DNA from: CALAMD01 sp035301345
GTDB taxonomy: Bacteria; Bacillota; Bacilli; Bacillales; Amphibacillaceae
Direction of reading: 5' to 3'
Assembly: GCA_035301345.1 (NCBI GenBank)
Contig: DATGUM010000006.1
Coordinates: 1 to 41,395, forward strand
DNA length: 41,395 nucleotides
The notes under the pieces were generated by a model that did no database searches, was not told the DNA's origin, and was given only the letters and a program-made list of their open reading frames with translations. Positions 9,044-17,951 of this stretch are shown in pieces (the first letter of the stretch is position 1; each line of letters starts with the position of its first letter). The translations under genes were made by a program, and so were the position numbers.

Positions 9044-9082
9044 AAAAAAAGCTTCCCTTTATTATAACTGGAAAGCTTTTCG
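9044..9082 (-). terminator. Terminator between copZ and arsB
   Basis: On the minus strand GAAAAGCTTTCC pairs with GGGAAGCTTTT, followed by a T7 run. It lies about 110 bases past the copZ stop and ends about 30 bases before the arsB start. It may be a partial terminator or attenuator. The 110 bases before it (9083-9193) hold no gene I can support. Confidence 0.8.
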
Positions 9083-9193
9083 TATGAAAATATTATACGT
9101 AATCTCATGCAATAACGTTTGCTGGAGACTATTTCAACATACACTATGGTGCGTAAGTCTATTGACCCCCGCTTCGCTCCATACATACATACA

Positions 9194-9397
9194 TTACTCA
9201 ACGTCAAATCCTTGATCAAGCACAGAATCTTTTAAAGACTCTAAAGAAACTGCTCCTTCGTCGTGGTTAACAACAACTTTACCTGAATCTAAATCAACGT
9301 TTACATTTGAAACGCCTGATAGTTGTTCTAAAGCACCTTGTACAGATGCGACACAATTTTTACACGTCATTCCTGATATTTGTAATGTCGTTTCCAT
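9194..9397 (-). CDS. copZ: Copper chaperone CopZ
   Basis: This is a 67-residue single heavy-metal-associated domain. The metal-binding motif GMTCKNC is at residues 9-15 with Cys12 and Cys15. The fold signature (VxxVQGALEQLSGVSNVNVDL, then KVVVNHDEG) is complete. Such proteins carry Cu(I) in the cytoplasm and hand it to the CopA ATPase, which is not in this window. Most Bacillus CopZ have CGHC; the CKNC here is a mild variation. An AGGAGG site precedes the ATG. It lies 68 bases after the CueP-like gene and is likely co-transcribed with it. Confidence 0.9.
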   Translation of the reverse strand: METTLQISGMTCKNCVASVQGALEQLSGVSNVNVDLDSGKVVVNHDEGAVSLESLKDSVLDQGFDVE

Positions 9398-9465
9398 CTC
9401 ATATTCCTCCTTATTGCTTCTCTGTTAAATGTATATGAAACGCTACTTACATTCAAAATATTTGT

Positions 9466-9999
9466 TTATGACAATTCCATAGTCGTAATACACGTATCGT
9501 CACCTTCAAAAGTCGAAAGTTCAGACGTCACTTCTTTATCATGTTGAGAAATAGTTACCGTATATACTTCATTCTTATCTAACCAAAGATCAATAAACCC
9601 ATTGGCTAAAGTTTCCATTTGTTCATCGACGACAATATTATCTTCTTCATCTTTAATCAACACGTCAAATGTTTCATTTTCCAACTCACCTTGACACCCT
9701 GTCAAACTATGAATCGCACATTCGTGTGTATACGTTTCAAACGGCGCAATCGAAACAAAAAACTCATCTTCTGGTAACGTAATACGTGTTTCATCATCAT
9801 TGTTATTCGTAATAATAAGTTCTTCAGACGTGATTGACGCTGTTTCATCATCGATATTTTCAGTACTATATTTATGTACGAGTGCTTTAATATCTTCTGT
9901 CGTTAATGCATCATCACTTTTTTCCTCACTTGTACTACAACCGACTAATAAAGCTATAGTTACTAAAAGTAATAACAATCCTTTTATAACGCTTCTCAT
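9466..9999 (-). CDS. cueP: CueP-family copper-binding lipoprotein
   Basis: This is a 177-residue exported lipoprotein: a signal peptide with lipobox LVGC, Cys21 being the acylated residue. The mature part matches the CueP family. It has LPEDEFFVSIAPFETYTHEC, then SLTGCQGEL, and DDTCITT at the C terminus. The three conserved cysteines are Cys94, Cys102 and Cys170. In Salmonella CueP is a periplasmic copper-binding protein. In a Gram-positive it would sit on the outer face of the membrane. Adjacent copZ supports a copper role. Upstream, on the minus strand, a TATAAT element lies about 35 bases before the ATG with a poor -35, which could mean an activator. I found no clear CueR or CsoR operator there. 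Confidence 0.88.
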   Translation of the reverse strand: MRSVIKGLLLLLVTIALLVGCSTSEEKSDDALTTEDIKALVHKYSTENIDDETASITSEELIITNNNDDETRITLPEDEFFVSIAPFETYTHECAIHSLTGCQGELENETFDVLIKDEEDNIVVDEQMETLANGFIDLWLDKNEVYTVTISQHDKEVTSELSTFEGDDTCITTMELS

Positions 10000-10103
10000 C
10001 GTTGATCACCCTTTTATTTTGCTTGATGAATCAATTATATCATCTGCTAAAAAGGAAAGGATGAAAAAGGAGAAATGTCACAATAATTTCATGAACAGAT
10101 AAA

Positions 10104-11300
10104 TTAACTTTCATTCACTAATGATGGCTTCACTATTCGACGAGGTTCCTGAGTAAATATAATCCCAAGTGAATGATGGTCATTTTCAAAGCGAGCATGT
10201 TGAATAAACCGTATTTCATCGTTATCATCAATCACTTCTAATTTAAATGAAGCGCCACTTTGTCGTAGTTGTTCATAAAATTCATCTGGATGATTGATGC
10301 GAACGTCATTCACTTTAGTTATCGACTCACCGACGAGAATGCCTAACCGATCAGCTGATGACTCAGGCATAACAGCTAATACTTTTAAGCCTTGATTAAG
10401 CTTGTTAAATGAAGCAATATGACTTTTGTCTAACTGTTTAAATATATAAGTAATATACTCACGACCAATAATTGCTACAATCACTGCAACAAAAGCTAGC
10501 CTTTCTTCATATAAACTACCGAGTGCAATAACTAATGTAAAACTCGCTAATAAAAGTAGTTTTTTTCCTAAATAAGCAGTCGCTCGTTCAATCGACTGAC
10601 TTTGTACACTAAAGTTAAATCCTAGTAATAAAGGAATAACGATAAATGTATACGTTTCTTCCCCCATCGAAAAGTGTGGCCAATAATTAGCAAATGGGGA
10701 GATTAAATCTCCTGGGATAAGGCCAATAAAAGGAATAACAGTCGCCTTTTTTATATCGTGCTTACCGATCCAGACGCCTCGATTACTTTTTGACAAATTA
10801 GGATACACGTCAGTCCTTTTCACCCGACTAACAAAAAATGCTTCAACGACTAAAAATAACCCAATCAATAAACTAATCATTGGCAAACTAATTGTCGCAA
10901 ATAAATGAGGGTCAACGGACGATTGCTCTTGTAAAACGACTGGCGATATAACGATTAAAAGAAAAGTAATCCCTATCGTATAGCTTGGCGACAACAATGA
11001 CGTTCTTCCTGTTATGCTTAAAATAACCGTAACGATTGCTAAAAGAATCGTTAACTCATATGTAAAAACAAACCCGATTGATAAAAATAAAATGGAGTAA
11101 ATCATTCCAAAAATAATTGATACTTTCCAAGTCCCTTTACTTTCTGCAAATGATGGAAAAATTTTCACACCGAAATGAAGTCTTTCCCGCTTCATACGAA
11201 AATAACTCGTTAAAAAGAGACATATAATCGACCAATACAGTAACGGTTGTAAGAATATATTTATAATAACTTTTAAAATCTCGATTAATGATATATCCAT
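10104..11300 (-). CDS. minJ: MinJ-like division-site topological factor
   Basis: This is a 398-residue integral membrane protein with multiple helices in its first 300 residues and a cytoplasmic PDZ domain at the C terminus (LAVMPESSADRLGILVGESI, TKVNDVRI). Size, topology and position next to ctpB match MinJ, which bridges DivIVA to MinD so that MinCD blocks polar division. I chose the ATG at 11300 over the TTG one codon earlier, because the GAGGTGG site would otherwise be only one base away. The swrA gene that often lies beside minJ in B. subtilis is not present. The stop is followed within about 70 bases by the cueP promoter region. Confidence 0.85.
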   Translation of the reverse strand: MDISLIEILKVIINIFLQPLLYWSIICLFLTSYFRMKRERLHFGVKIFPSFAESKGTWKVSIIFGMIYSILFLSIGFVFTYELTILLAIVTVILSITGRTSLLSPSYTIGITFLLIVISPVVLQEQSSVDPHLFATISLPMISLLIGLFLVVEAFFVSRVKRTDVYPNLSKSNRGVWIGKHDIKKATVIPFIGLIPGDLISPFANYWPHFSMGEETYTFIVIPLLLGFNFSVQSQSIERATAYLGKKLLLLASFTLVIALGSLYEERLAFVAVIVAIIGREYITYIFKQLDKSHIASFNKLNQGLKVLAVMPESSADRLGILVGESITKVNDVRINHPDEFYEQLRQSGASFKLEVIDDNDEIRFIQHARFENDHHSLGIIFTQEPRRIVKPSLVNES

Positions 11301-11340
11301 CAAACCACCTCTTTCAAATAGCGTTCGCTACCTTTTTAAT

Positions 11341-11379
11341 AAAGATAAAGAATACACGGCCTTTTACACCCGTGTATTC
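11341..11379 (-). terminator. Terminator after ctpB
   Basis: GAATACACGG (11350-11359) and CCGTGTATTC (11370-11379) form a perfect 10-bp stem. On the minus strand it is followed by TTTATCTTTATT. It separates ctpB from minJ. Confidence 0.8.
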
Positions 11380-11393
11380 TCTCCTTCACCATT

Positions 11394-12833
11394 TTACTTA
11401 TACAGTTCTTCTAATGCTTTATCTTGTTGAGGATCGTCTTTTTTATCACGGATTTTTTCAATGATTTTTCCTTCAATGGCTCGTCCTGTTTCTTCATCAA
11501 CTTCGCCTGTTTCCTTCAAGCCTTCATCAGCTTGGAATGCACGAACTGCTTTTTCCATCTTATCATCAAATGTACTATTCACTTTACTAGATAAGTAGCC
11601 AAGTCCTTGTAACATTACTTGAATATTTTCGACACGCTCTCCTTCAGAACCCGCTGTTATTGCCGACTCAATTTGGATAGGATTCGTATAAAAATATTCC
11701 GGTAATTTCACTTCAATTGTTGGCTCAACACCTGTTTCGTGAATCCATTCACCTTCAGGAGATAACCATTTATAAAACGTTAATTTTACAGTACTTCCGT
11801 CCCCTAGTGGCACTGCTTGTTGAACAGTTCCTTTACCGAAACTCGTTTGCCCGACAACGTCATACCCCGCCTCTTTCATAGCGACAGCTAAAATCTCAGA
11901 GGCCGACGCACTCCCCTCATCGATTAATACGCTTATTGGGTAATCTTTCTTCTCGGCTAAATTCGTATAATACTTTTCAACCTCACCTTGCGCATCTTCT
12001 CTTTGCAAGTAAGGCATATCTTTCGGAATAAAGTGTGCTAATATATCTTCAATCGAATCGAGTAAACCACCTGGGTTTCCGCGCACATCTAAAATGAGCC
12101 CATCGATTCCTTCATCTTCCATTTTCGCTAACTCATCTGCAAAGTCTACAGCAGTCGTCTCTGCAAATGACGTTAATTCTATAATCCCTGTCTTGTGACC
12201 GTTTTCTTCTTCTATTGATCCATAAACCGTTTCAATTGGGATTTCATCACGTGTAATCGTTAAAGTAAATGGTTCTGACGTTCCTGGTCGATTAATTTCT
12301 ACGTCAACGTCTGTCCCTTTTTCTCCACGAATTAAATCTACTGCTTCTTCTAAATCTAAACCGTCAATATCTTCTTCATCAATTTTAATGATTTGATCAT
12401 TCGGTCTTAAACCTACTTCTTCAGCAGGCGAATTTTTTATCGGAGCGACAATTGTCACTTTGCCGTCAACCATACTTACTTCTGCACCAATTCCTTCAAA
12501 TGAAGCTTCGATCTGTTCTTGAAAATCTTCCATTGATTCTAAGTCCATATAAGAACTGTATGGATCATCAAGGACATCGATCATTCCGTGAATAGCCCCT
12601 TCTAATAGTTCCTCATCATCGACATCTTCAATGTAATGTTGTTTGATTAGTTCATATGCTTGAGCAACTTTAGACAAATCAGCCGGAGTATCAGATGATT
12701 GTTCAACTTGACTCACCGGATTATTACTCGCTTGTTTCGTCTGGAATAACTTTGCCCCTGCATATGCTCCAATAAATGCTAAAAGGAGTGAAGCAACTAA
12801 AATAATAATTATGTTACGAAATCTGACGTTCAT
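11394..12833 (-). CDS. ctpB: Carboxy-terminal processing serine protease CtpB (S41)
   Basis: The protein has 479 residues. A single N-terminal membrane anchor (about residues 7-27) is followed by a PDZ domain (FEGIGAEVSMVDGK, then NSPAEEVGLRPND). The S41 protease domain has the serine in DEGSASASEIL and the lysine in GQTSFGKGTVQ. A C-terminal peptidoglycan-binding repeat follows (VQVMLQGLGY-like: VMLQGLGYLSSKV ... AVRAFQADEGL). The order and length match B. subtilis CtpB, which cleaves SpoIVFA/SpoIVFB-complex partners in sigma-K activation during sporulation. It is flanked by terminators on both sides. A TATAAT -10 lies about 50 bases upstream with a weak -35. Confidence 0.93.
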   Translation of the reverse strand: MNVRFRNIIIILVASLLLAFIGAYAGAKLFQTKQASNNPVSQVEQSSDTPADLSKVAQAYELIKQHYIEDVDDEELLEGAIHGMIDVLDDPYSSYMDLESMEDFQEQIEASFEGIGAEVSMVDGKVTIVAPIKNSPAEEVGLRPNDQIIKIDEEDIDGLDLEEAVDLIRGEKGTDVDVEINRPGTSEPFTLTITRDEIPIETVYGSIEEENGHKTGIIELTSFAETTAVDFADELAKMEDEGIDGLILDVRGNPGGLLDSIEDILAHFIPKDMPYLQREDAQGEVEKYYTNLAEKKDYPISVLIDEGSASASEILAVAMKEAGYDVVGQTSFGKGTVQQAVPLGDGSTVKLTFYKWLSPEGEWIHETGVEPTIEVKLPEYFYTNPIQIESAITAGSEGERVENIQVMLQGLGYLSSKVNSTFDDKMEKAVRAFQADEGLKETGEVDEETGRAIEGKIIEKIRDKKDDPQQDKALEELYK

Positions 12834-12923
12834 ACGTTCACCTCAATCATTTGTTTAAAACTCACATGAGAGTACCTCATATTATACTGTAAAACGAATC
12901 GCATTAACACTCATACAAATGAA

Positions 12924-12956
12924 TAAAAAACATCGCACGAAATCGTGCGATGTTTT
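12924..12956 (-). terminator. Terminator after the M23 peptidase gene
   Basis: AAAACATCGCACGA and TCGTGCGATGTTTT form a perfect 14-bp stem with a 2-nt loop. On the minus strand it ends in a T-run. It closes the ftsE-ftsX-M23 operon. Confidence 0.88.
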
Positions 12957-12970
12957 AATAAATCTTTCGA

Positions 12971-14335
12971 CTAATTTAAATAGCTTAATGGGTTTTGTGG
13001 ATTACCGAATCCGCCAACATGTACCTCAAAGTGTAAGTGAGGACCTGTCGAATTTCCTGTTGATCCAACGGCACCTATACTTTGACCGCTACTTACTTGC
13101 TGACCAGCTGATACGGAAATACTACTTAAGTGCGCATACAATGTTGTATATGTTTTACCGTTCATAAAATGAGTCACTGTAATCGTATTTCCATATCCAC
13201 CCATCCAACCAGCTGTATTAACGACACCTGGTCCCGCAGCGCTAACGCTCGCACCGTGTCCTGCTTGAATGTCTATTCCGTTATGCATCTTGCCAACTTC
13301 ACCAGTAATCGGGTGGACGCGTGGACCAAATCCTGAGTTAGGTCCTACGCCACCACTTGCTGGCCATGAAAACGTCCCATTACCAGCAGGTGGTTTTGCT
13401 GAAGATCCACCACCACCACCACCACCACTAGAACTTGTACTAGCGCTTGATCCGTTAGACTCTTGCTTAGCAAATTGTTCAAGTTCGTCCTTCTCACTTT
13501 GAGCTAACTGCTTTGCTTTTTCAATCGAAGCAGCTTCTGCAGAAAGTATTTGTTGTTCCTCATCTAAACTTAATTGAACTTCTTCTAATTCGTCATATTC
13601 TTCTTCAAGCTGAGCCATGAGCGTTTCTTGTTCTTGCTGTTGGTCTTCTAGTTGGTTTTCTAAACCGACTAACGAAGATTTTTGATCTTCTAAAGCAACA
13701 CGCTCTGCTTCAACTTCTGATTTTTTACTTTCTGTTTCACTCTGTTTACTCTCTAGCGTTTGCTTATCTTCTTCTTGCTCTTCTAAAATTGCTTTATCTT
13801 GATCCATAATTGTATTAACAGCAGTCGTACGACTAATAAAATCAACGAAGCTTTGTGAGCCTAAAATAACTTCAATATACTTCGCTTCGCCACCACTTTC
13901 TTGTAATGAACGAAGTCTTGTTTTTAATAGTTCTTCGCGTTCAATCATTCGTTCTTGTATTTCTTTAACTTCTTCCATCAATGCTTCAATTTCTTCTGTT
14001 AAACGGTCGATGGATTCATTTGTTACGTTTATTTCAGTTTGTTTTTCTTCTATTTCCGATTGTGTCTGTTCTAATTCAGACTGTAGTGTATTAAGTTCTT
14101 CCTCAACTGAAGTTTGTTTGTTTTTATTTTCACTCATTTTCCCTTCAGTTTCTTCTTTACTACTCTTCACCTTGTTCTGCTTCGACTTAACTTCTTTCTC
14201 TTCTTCTTGAATCTTATTGATTTTTTTATCAATATCACTTGAAGACTGTGCAGTTACCACCTCTACGCTCTCATTGCCAACGACAAAAGATACGATAAGA
14301 ATAAGTGATAACATATATGTCAATCGTTTTAGCAC
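12971..14335 (-). CDS. Secreted coiled-coil M23 peptidase, EnvC/PcsB-like, linked to FtsEX
   Basis: The protein has 454 residues. It has a signal peptide ending near TAQ, then about 250 residues of Glu/Lys/Gln-rich coiled coil, a Ser/Gly linker with a run of glycines, and a C-terminal M23 (LytM) domain. The zinc and catalytic residues look intact: HNGID with His351 and Asp355, YAHLSS, and HLH with His433 and His435. This architecture is that of FtsEX-activated hydrolase partners, and the gene starts 36 bases after ftsX. I infer that FtsEX gates it; whether it cleaves murein itself is likely from the intact motifs. I chose GTG at 14335 for its GGGAGGAG site; the longer frame from 14353 would begin inside that site. 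Confidence 0.88.
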   Translation of the reverse strand: MLKRLTYMLSLILIVSFVVGNESVEVVTAQSSSDIDKKINKIQEEEKEVKSKQNKVKSSKEETEGKMSENKNKQTSVEEELNTLQSELEQTQSEIEEKQTEINVTNESIDRLTEEIEALMEEVKEIQERMIEREELLKTRLRSLQESGGEAKYIEVILGSQSFVDFISRTTAVNTIMDQDKAILEEQEEDKQTLESKQSETESKKSEVEAERVALEDQKSSLVGLENQLEDQQQEQETLMAQLEEEYDELEEVQLSLDEEQQILSAEAASIEKAKQLAQSEKDELEQFAKQESNGSSASTSSSGGGGGGGSSAKPPAGNGTFSWPASGGVGPNSGFGPRVHPITGEVGKMHNGIDIQAGHGASVSAAGPGVVNTAGWMGGYGNTITVTHFMNGKTYTTLYAHLSSISVSAGQQVSSGQSIGAVGSTGNSTGPHLHFEVHVGGFGNPQNPLSYLN

Positions 14336-14371
14336 GTGTTCTTCTCCTCCCACTCTATAAGACTCTCTCTT

Positions 14372-15265
14372 TTATACTCTCAAGAACTTACGGACACTCA
14401 TCACGCTTCCCCACATACCGATAAAGACACCAATTAACAGAATGATTAGCGATAACTGGATGGCAAATGGATAAAACGGTAAAAATTCTACAAATGAAAA
14501 CGAGACTTTTTCTCTTATGTTTCCATCTAAATAATTGTAACCGACTAATATAAGTAATATTGGAACGACAGAACCTAAAGCTCCTAACAACATGCCCTCA
14601 ATGAAAAATGGCCAGCGAATAAACCCATTCGTAGCACCAACAAGCTTCATAATACCAATTTCTTCACTACGCGCCATGATCGTTAATTTAATCGTATTTG
14701 AAATTAAGAAAATCGCTGTCAATACGAGACCGATAATCAAGACGAGTCCGATGTTTCTTGCATAATCATTAAATGTAAATAAACGATCAATTGTATCTTT
14801 ACCATATGTAACTTCTCTCACATGATCTAAATGAGTGACTTGCTCAGCAATTGATGTCGTGTCTTTTGGAACTTCTGGTTTAATGATAAACGCATGTGTG
14901 AGCGGGTTATCTTGCTTAAATAGACGCCAAGCTTCCCCTTCTTCCCCCATACTTTCGATTAAGCTCTCTAACTCTTCATCATTAGAAGCAAAAGAGACTG
15001 ATTTTACACCAGCAATTGATTCAATTTCAGTTCCTAAGTTCCGAACGTCATTTTCATCAGCCGTTCTTTCAATGAAAGCTTTTACTTCAACATCTGATTC
15101 TATATTATGTGCAATTTGATTCAAATTTAAAATAAGTGCTAAAAACGCACCTACTAATATTAACGTCACTGTTACTGCACCAATCGAAGCGAAAGACATC
15201 CACCCATTACGGCTAATATTTTTAAAGCCTTCATTTATGTGCCTAATTAATGTTCTAATTTTCAT
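14372..15265 (-). CDS. ftsX: Cell division ABC transporter permease FtsX
   Basis: This is a 297-residue membrane protein. It has an N-terminal cytoplasmic MKIRTLIRHINEGFKN segment, a first helix near residues 22-45 and an extracellular loop of about 130 residues. Three further helices follow, with the permease motif IGIMKLVGATNGFIRWPFFIEG. FtsX with FtsE transmits ATP-driven changes to a cell-wall hydrolase. The ATG at 15265 overlaps the end of ftsE by 11 bases, the usual arrangement. A longer upstream frame (from 15319) lies wholly inside ftsE and is rejected. Confidence 0.95.
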   Translation of the reverse strand: MKIRTLIRHINEGFKNISRNGWMSFASIGAVTVTLILVGAFLALILNLNQIAHNIESDVEVKAFIERTADENDVRNLGTEIESIAGVKSVSFASNDEELESLIESMGEEGEAWRLFKQDNPLTHAFIIKPEVPKDTTSIAEQVTHLDHVREVTYGKDTIDRLFTFNDYARNIGLVLIIGLVLTAIFLISNTIKLTIMARSEEIGIMKLVGATNGFIRWPFFIEGMLLGALGSVVPILLILVGYNYLDGNIREKVSFSFVEFLPFYPFAIQLSLIILLIGVFIGMWGSVMSVRKFLRV

Positions 15266-15941
15266 AGCCGTACTCACCTCGCTGTTCATCTCTTGCAACG
15301 AAGCCATTTTCAATTGCAATTACTCGCTTTTTAATCGTATTTACGATTTCTTTACTATGTGTTGCCATAATAATCGTCGTCCCGCGCACATTAATCTCTT
15401 CGAAAATCTCCATAATCTCCCAAGATGTTTCAGGGTCTAAGTTTCCAGTCGGCTCATCAGCAATGACGATATCTGGATTATTAACAATCGCTCGTGCAAT
15501 TGATACACGCTGCTGTTCTCCCCCAGAAAGTTCATTTGGAAAATGCCTTGCTTTATTTTTTAATCCGACTAATCCGAGAACGTCCATCACTTTCGTTCGG
15601 ATATTCTCTGGCGACTCCTCAATAACTTCTAAAGCAAAAGCGACGTTTTCATAAATTGTTAATTTAGGTAACAATTTAAAGTCTTGAAAAACGACACCTA
15701 TTTTTCTACGTAAATAAGGGACATTCTTTTCCTTTAAATCTGATAAATTTAATCCGTCAATTATGATCTCACCAGCTGTTGGTTTTACTTCACGGTAAAT
15801 TAAACGGATAAATGTAGATTTACCCGCCCCACTCGGGCCAACAACGTAAACGAATTCTCCCTTTTTAATATGTATGTCAACTCCACCTAAAGCAGTTACA
15901 CCATTATTATACTTCTTCTGTATATCTTTCAAAATAATCAT
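15255..15941 (-). CDS. ftsE: Cell division ATP-binding protein FtsE
   Basis: The product is a 228-residue ABC ATPase. Walker A GPSGAGKS is at residues 35-42. The Q-loop is in VVFQDFKLLP, the signature is LSGGEQQRVSIARA, and Walker B is IVIADEPTGNLD. It energises FtsX. It is the first gene of an operon with ftsX and the M23 gene. Upstream on the minus strand a TATAAT lies about 90 bases before the ATG, with no good -35 at standard spacing. Confidence 0.96.
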   Translation of the reverse strand: MIILKDIQKKYNNGVTALGGVDIHIKKGEFVYVVGPSGAGKSTFIRLIYREVKPTAGEIIIDGLNLSDLKEKNVPYLRRKIGVVFQDFKLLPKLTIYENVAFALEVIEESPENIRTKVMDVLGLVGLKNKARHFPNELSGGEQQRVSIARAIVNNPDIVIADEPTGNLDPETSWEIMEIFEEINVRGTTIIMATHSKEIVNTIKKRVIAIENGFVARDEQRGEYGYEN

Positions 15942-16212
15942 TAGAAAATATCACCTTTAAAATAAAATTTTATTTCACATGTCATTTCAACGCACAATAT
16001 TTTTTGTGTATTTATGCACCAATGTTTATATTATAACATCTTTTCTCACTTTTTTTAGTATCCTTTTTATTACATTTGTGTTGCAAACGTCCTAGATGAC
16101 GTCAAAACGACACTTTGCTGTCACTATTCATGATTAAAAGGGTTAAATGTGCATACTTTCATTACGTTTATTACAAAATATGTCATAAATTTTGAATATT
16201 AGAGTAAGCATG
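15942..16212. other. Intergenic region between ftsE and cccB terminator
   Basis: About 270 bases, AT-rich, with no ORF I can support. On the minus strand it should hold the ftsEX promoter. Candidates are TATAAT near 16030, and TTGCAA with GATACT at 18-base spacing near 16055-16085. Neither is strong. A TGACGTCA 8-bp palindrome is present near 16100. Confidence 0.4.
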
Positions 16213-16256
16213 AAAAAAGACAGTATGTTTATTATTATCATAAACATGACTGTCTC
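16213..16256 (-). terminator. Terminator after cccB
   Basis: AGACAGT-ATGTTTA pairs with TAAACAT-GACTGTCT, a stem of about 14 bp with a small bulge. On the minus strand it ends CTTTTTTC. Confidence 0.8.
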
Positions 16257-16298
16257 TATGTTTGAAAATTAACGATGAGTTAATCTTCTTTTAATATA

Positions 16299-16634
16299 TT
16301 ATTCTTTTGCTGCTAACCAATCTGCTAACTCATCACGATCTTCTTCACTTAAGTTCTGAGCTGGCATACTACCAGTTCCATTGTCGATAATGTCAGCAAT
16401 TTCATCAGCTGAGTGGTCTGATCCAACGTTCTCAAGTCCAGGTCCTGCTCCACCTTCTAAGTCAGATCCGTGACATGAAGCACAGCTCTTTTTGTAAATT
16501 TCTTCAGCAGCTGCTGTTTCTGTCGTTGCATCTTCTCCACTGTCTCCTGAATCTCCTGCGTCATCGTCAGATCCACCACATGCACCTAAAACAAGTGCTG
16601 AACCTAATAATGTTGCAACTAACCATTTCTTCAT
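16299..16634 (-). CDS. cccB: Cytochrome c-551, lipid-anchored
   Basis: This is a 111-residue lipoprotein c-type cytochrome. Lipobox LGAC has the acylated Cys19. A strongly acidic linker follows (GSDDDAGDSGDSGEDATT). Heme attachment is CASCH at residues 51-55, with Met90 in GSMPAQ as the likely second axial ligand. It is a small electron carrier on the outer face of the membrane. cccB sits next to prfB in B. subtilis too. The low pI is marked and is common in alkaliphiles, where it is thought to help hold protons or cations near the membrane; that link is inference here. It has its own terminator, and a TATAAT lies upstream near 16690. Confidence 0.93.
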   Translation of the reverse strand: MKKWLVATLLGSALVLGACGGSDDDAGDSGDSGEDATTETAAAEEIYKKSCASCHGSDLEGGAGPGLENVGSDHSADEIADIIDNGTGSMPAQNLSEEDRDELADWLAAKE

Positions 16635-16816
16635 TTAAAATCCCCCAATCTATGAATTTAAAATATAGGTAAGTCCTACCATTTACATTATAACCTAAAT
16701 TACATATATTTAAACGCACATAAATGTTAACTCAAAAATAAAACGTCGATGAAACCGCTTATACATGCTGACTTCATAGTCTTTATGACATTTTTACGAA
16801 TTATTATCTTTCCGCT

Positions 16817-17918
16817 TTAATGAATGTTTAAACGTAAATAAGCATCTATCAACGGATCGAGGTCACCATCCATAACACTCTGTACGTTTCCAATATCTAT
16901 TTCTGTTCGGTGATCTTTAATCATTGAGTACGGATGGAACACGTACGAACGAATCTGACTTCCCCAGCCGATTTCTTTTTGTTCCCCACGTAATGCTGCT
17001 AGCTCTTGCTCTTTTTTCTCCATTTCCAACTGGTACAACTTTGAACGCAACATTTTCATCGCATCTTCACGGTTTTTCAGTTGCGAACGACCAGATTGGC
17101 ACGTAACGACCGTTTCTGTTGGTAAATGTGTAATTCTAACAGCAGAATCAGTTACGTTAACATGCTGCCCACCAGCTCCACTTGAGCGATACGTATCAAT
17201 TTTCAAGTCTTCTTGGCGGATTTCAATGTCGATATCGTCAGTAACTTCAGGAGAAACTTCACATGAAACGAATGACGTATGACGACGGCCTGATGAATCA
17301 AATGGTGAGATGCGCACGAGTCTATGAACACCTTTTTCTGCCTTTAAATAACCGTAAGCATTATGTCCTTTAATTAATAGCGAAACACTTTTCACACCCG
17401 CTTCGTCACCTGGTAAATAGTTAAGTGTATCAACAGTAAAGCCTTTTTTCTCAGCATACCGTTGATACATACGCAGTAACATACTAGCGAAGTCTTGTGA
17501 CTCTGTTCCACCAGCACCTGGGTGTAATTCTAAAATAGCGTTATTCGCGTCATACGGGTCACTTAATAACAGTTCAAGCTCAAAGTCATTCACATCTTTA
17601 TCTAGTGCTACGACTTCATTTGCCAACTCTTCCAATAAATCTTCATCATTTTCTTCCTTAACGAGATCGTGAAGCACATAAGCATTTTCTAGTCTTTCCT
17701 CTGTTTGTTCAAATGTTTCAACAAACCCTTTGAGACGATTCGATTCATCAATCACTTTTTGTGCGGCTGATTGGTCATCCCAAAAATTTGGAGCTGTCAT
17801 TTGTTCTTCAAGTTTAGCTATCTCACTTCGACTTTCATCTAAGTCAAAGAGACCCCCTAATTGACGTTATTCGTTCGGACATTTTATCAAGCGTTTGTTT
17901 CATTTCTACTAAATCCAT
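16817..17918 (-). CDS. prfB: Peptide chain release factor 2, made by programmed +1 frameshift
   Basis: RF2 ends translation at UGA and UAA. The specificity tripeptide SPF (RISPFDSSGRRH) and the catalytic GGQ (SSGAGGQHVNV) are present. The continuous frame seen by simple ORF calling starts late, at MTAPNFWDD (17800). The true start is the ATG at 17918 (MDLVEMKQTLDKMSERI), with a GAGGTG site. After 24 codons comes an in-frame TGA (17844-17846). A +1 shift there joins it to DLDESRSEIAKLEEQMTAPN and gives 366 residues, the same as B. subtilis RF2. The gene is 33 bases after secA and is co-transcribed with it. Confidence 0.96.
17843..17858 (-). promoter_or_regulatory. RF2 programmed +1 frameshift site
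   Basis: On the minus strand the sequence is AGGGGGTCTCTTTGAC: an internal Shine-Dalgarno-like AGGGGG, three bases, then CTT TGA C. This is the classic RF2 autoregulatory site: when RF2 is low the ribosome slips on CTT and reads GAC instead of stopping. Confidence 0.95.
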
Positions 17919-17951
17919 CTGGACACCTCATTGTTCAATTTGTTACTGTTT

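Noticed and set aside
9025..9219. 64-aa frame between arsB and copZ
   Set aside because: It runs through the terminator stem and overlaps copZ; no ribosome site.
15266..15319. Longer N terminus for ftsX
   Set aside because: It lies wholly inside ftsE and has no ribosome site; the ATG at 15265 gives the family length.
16817..17800. prfB read as truncated or frameshift-mutated
   Set aside because: The break is the programmed RF2 frameshift site with AGGGGG and CTT TGA C, so the gene is intact.
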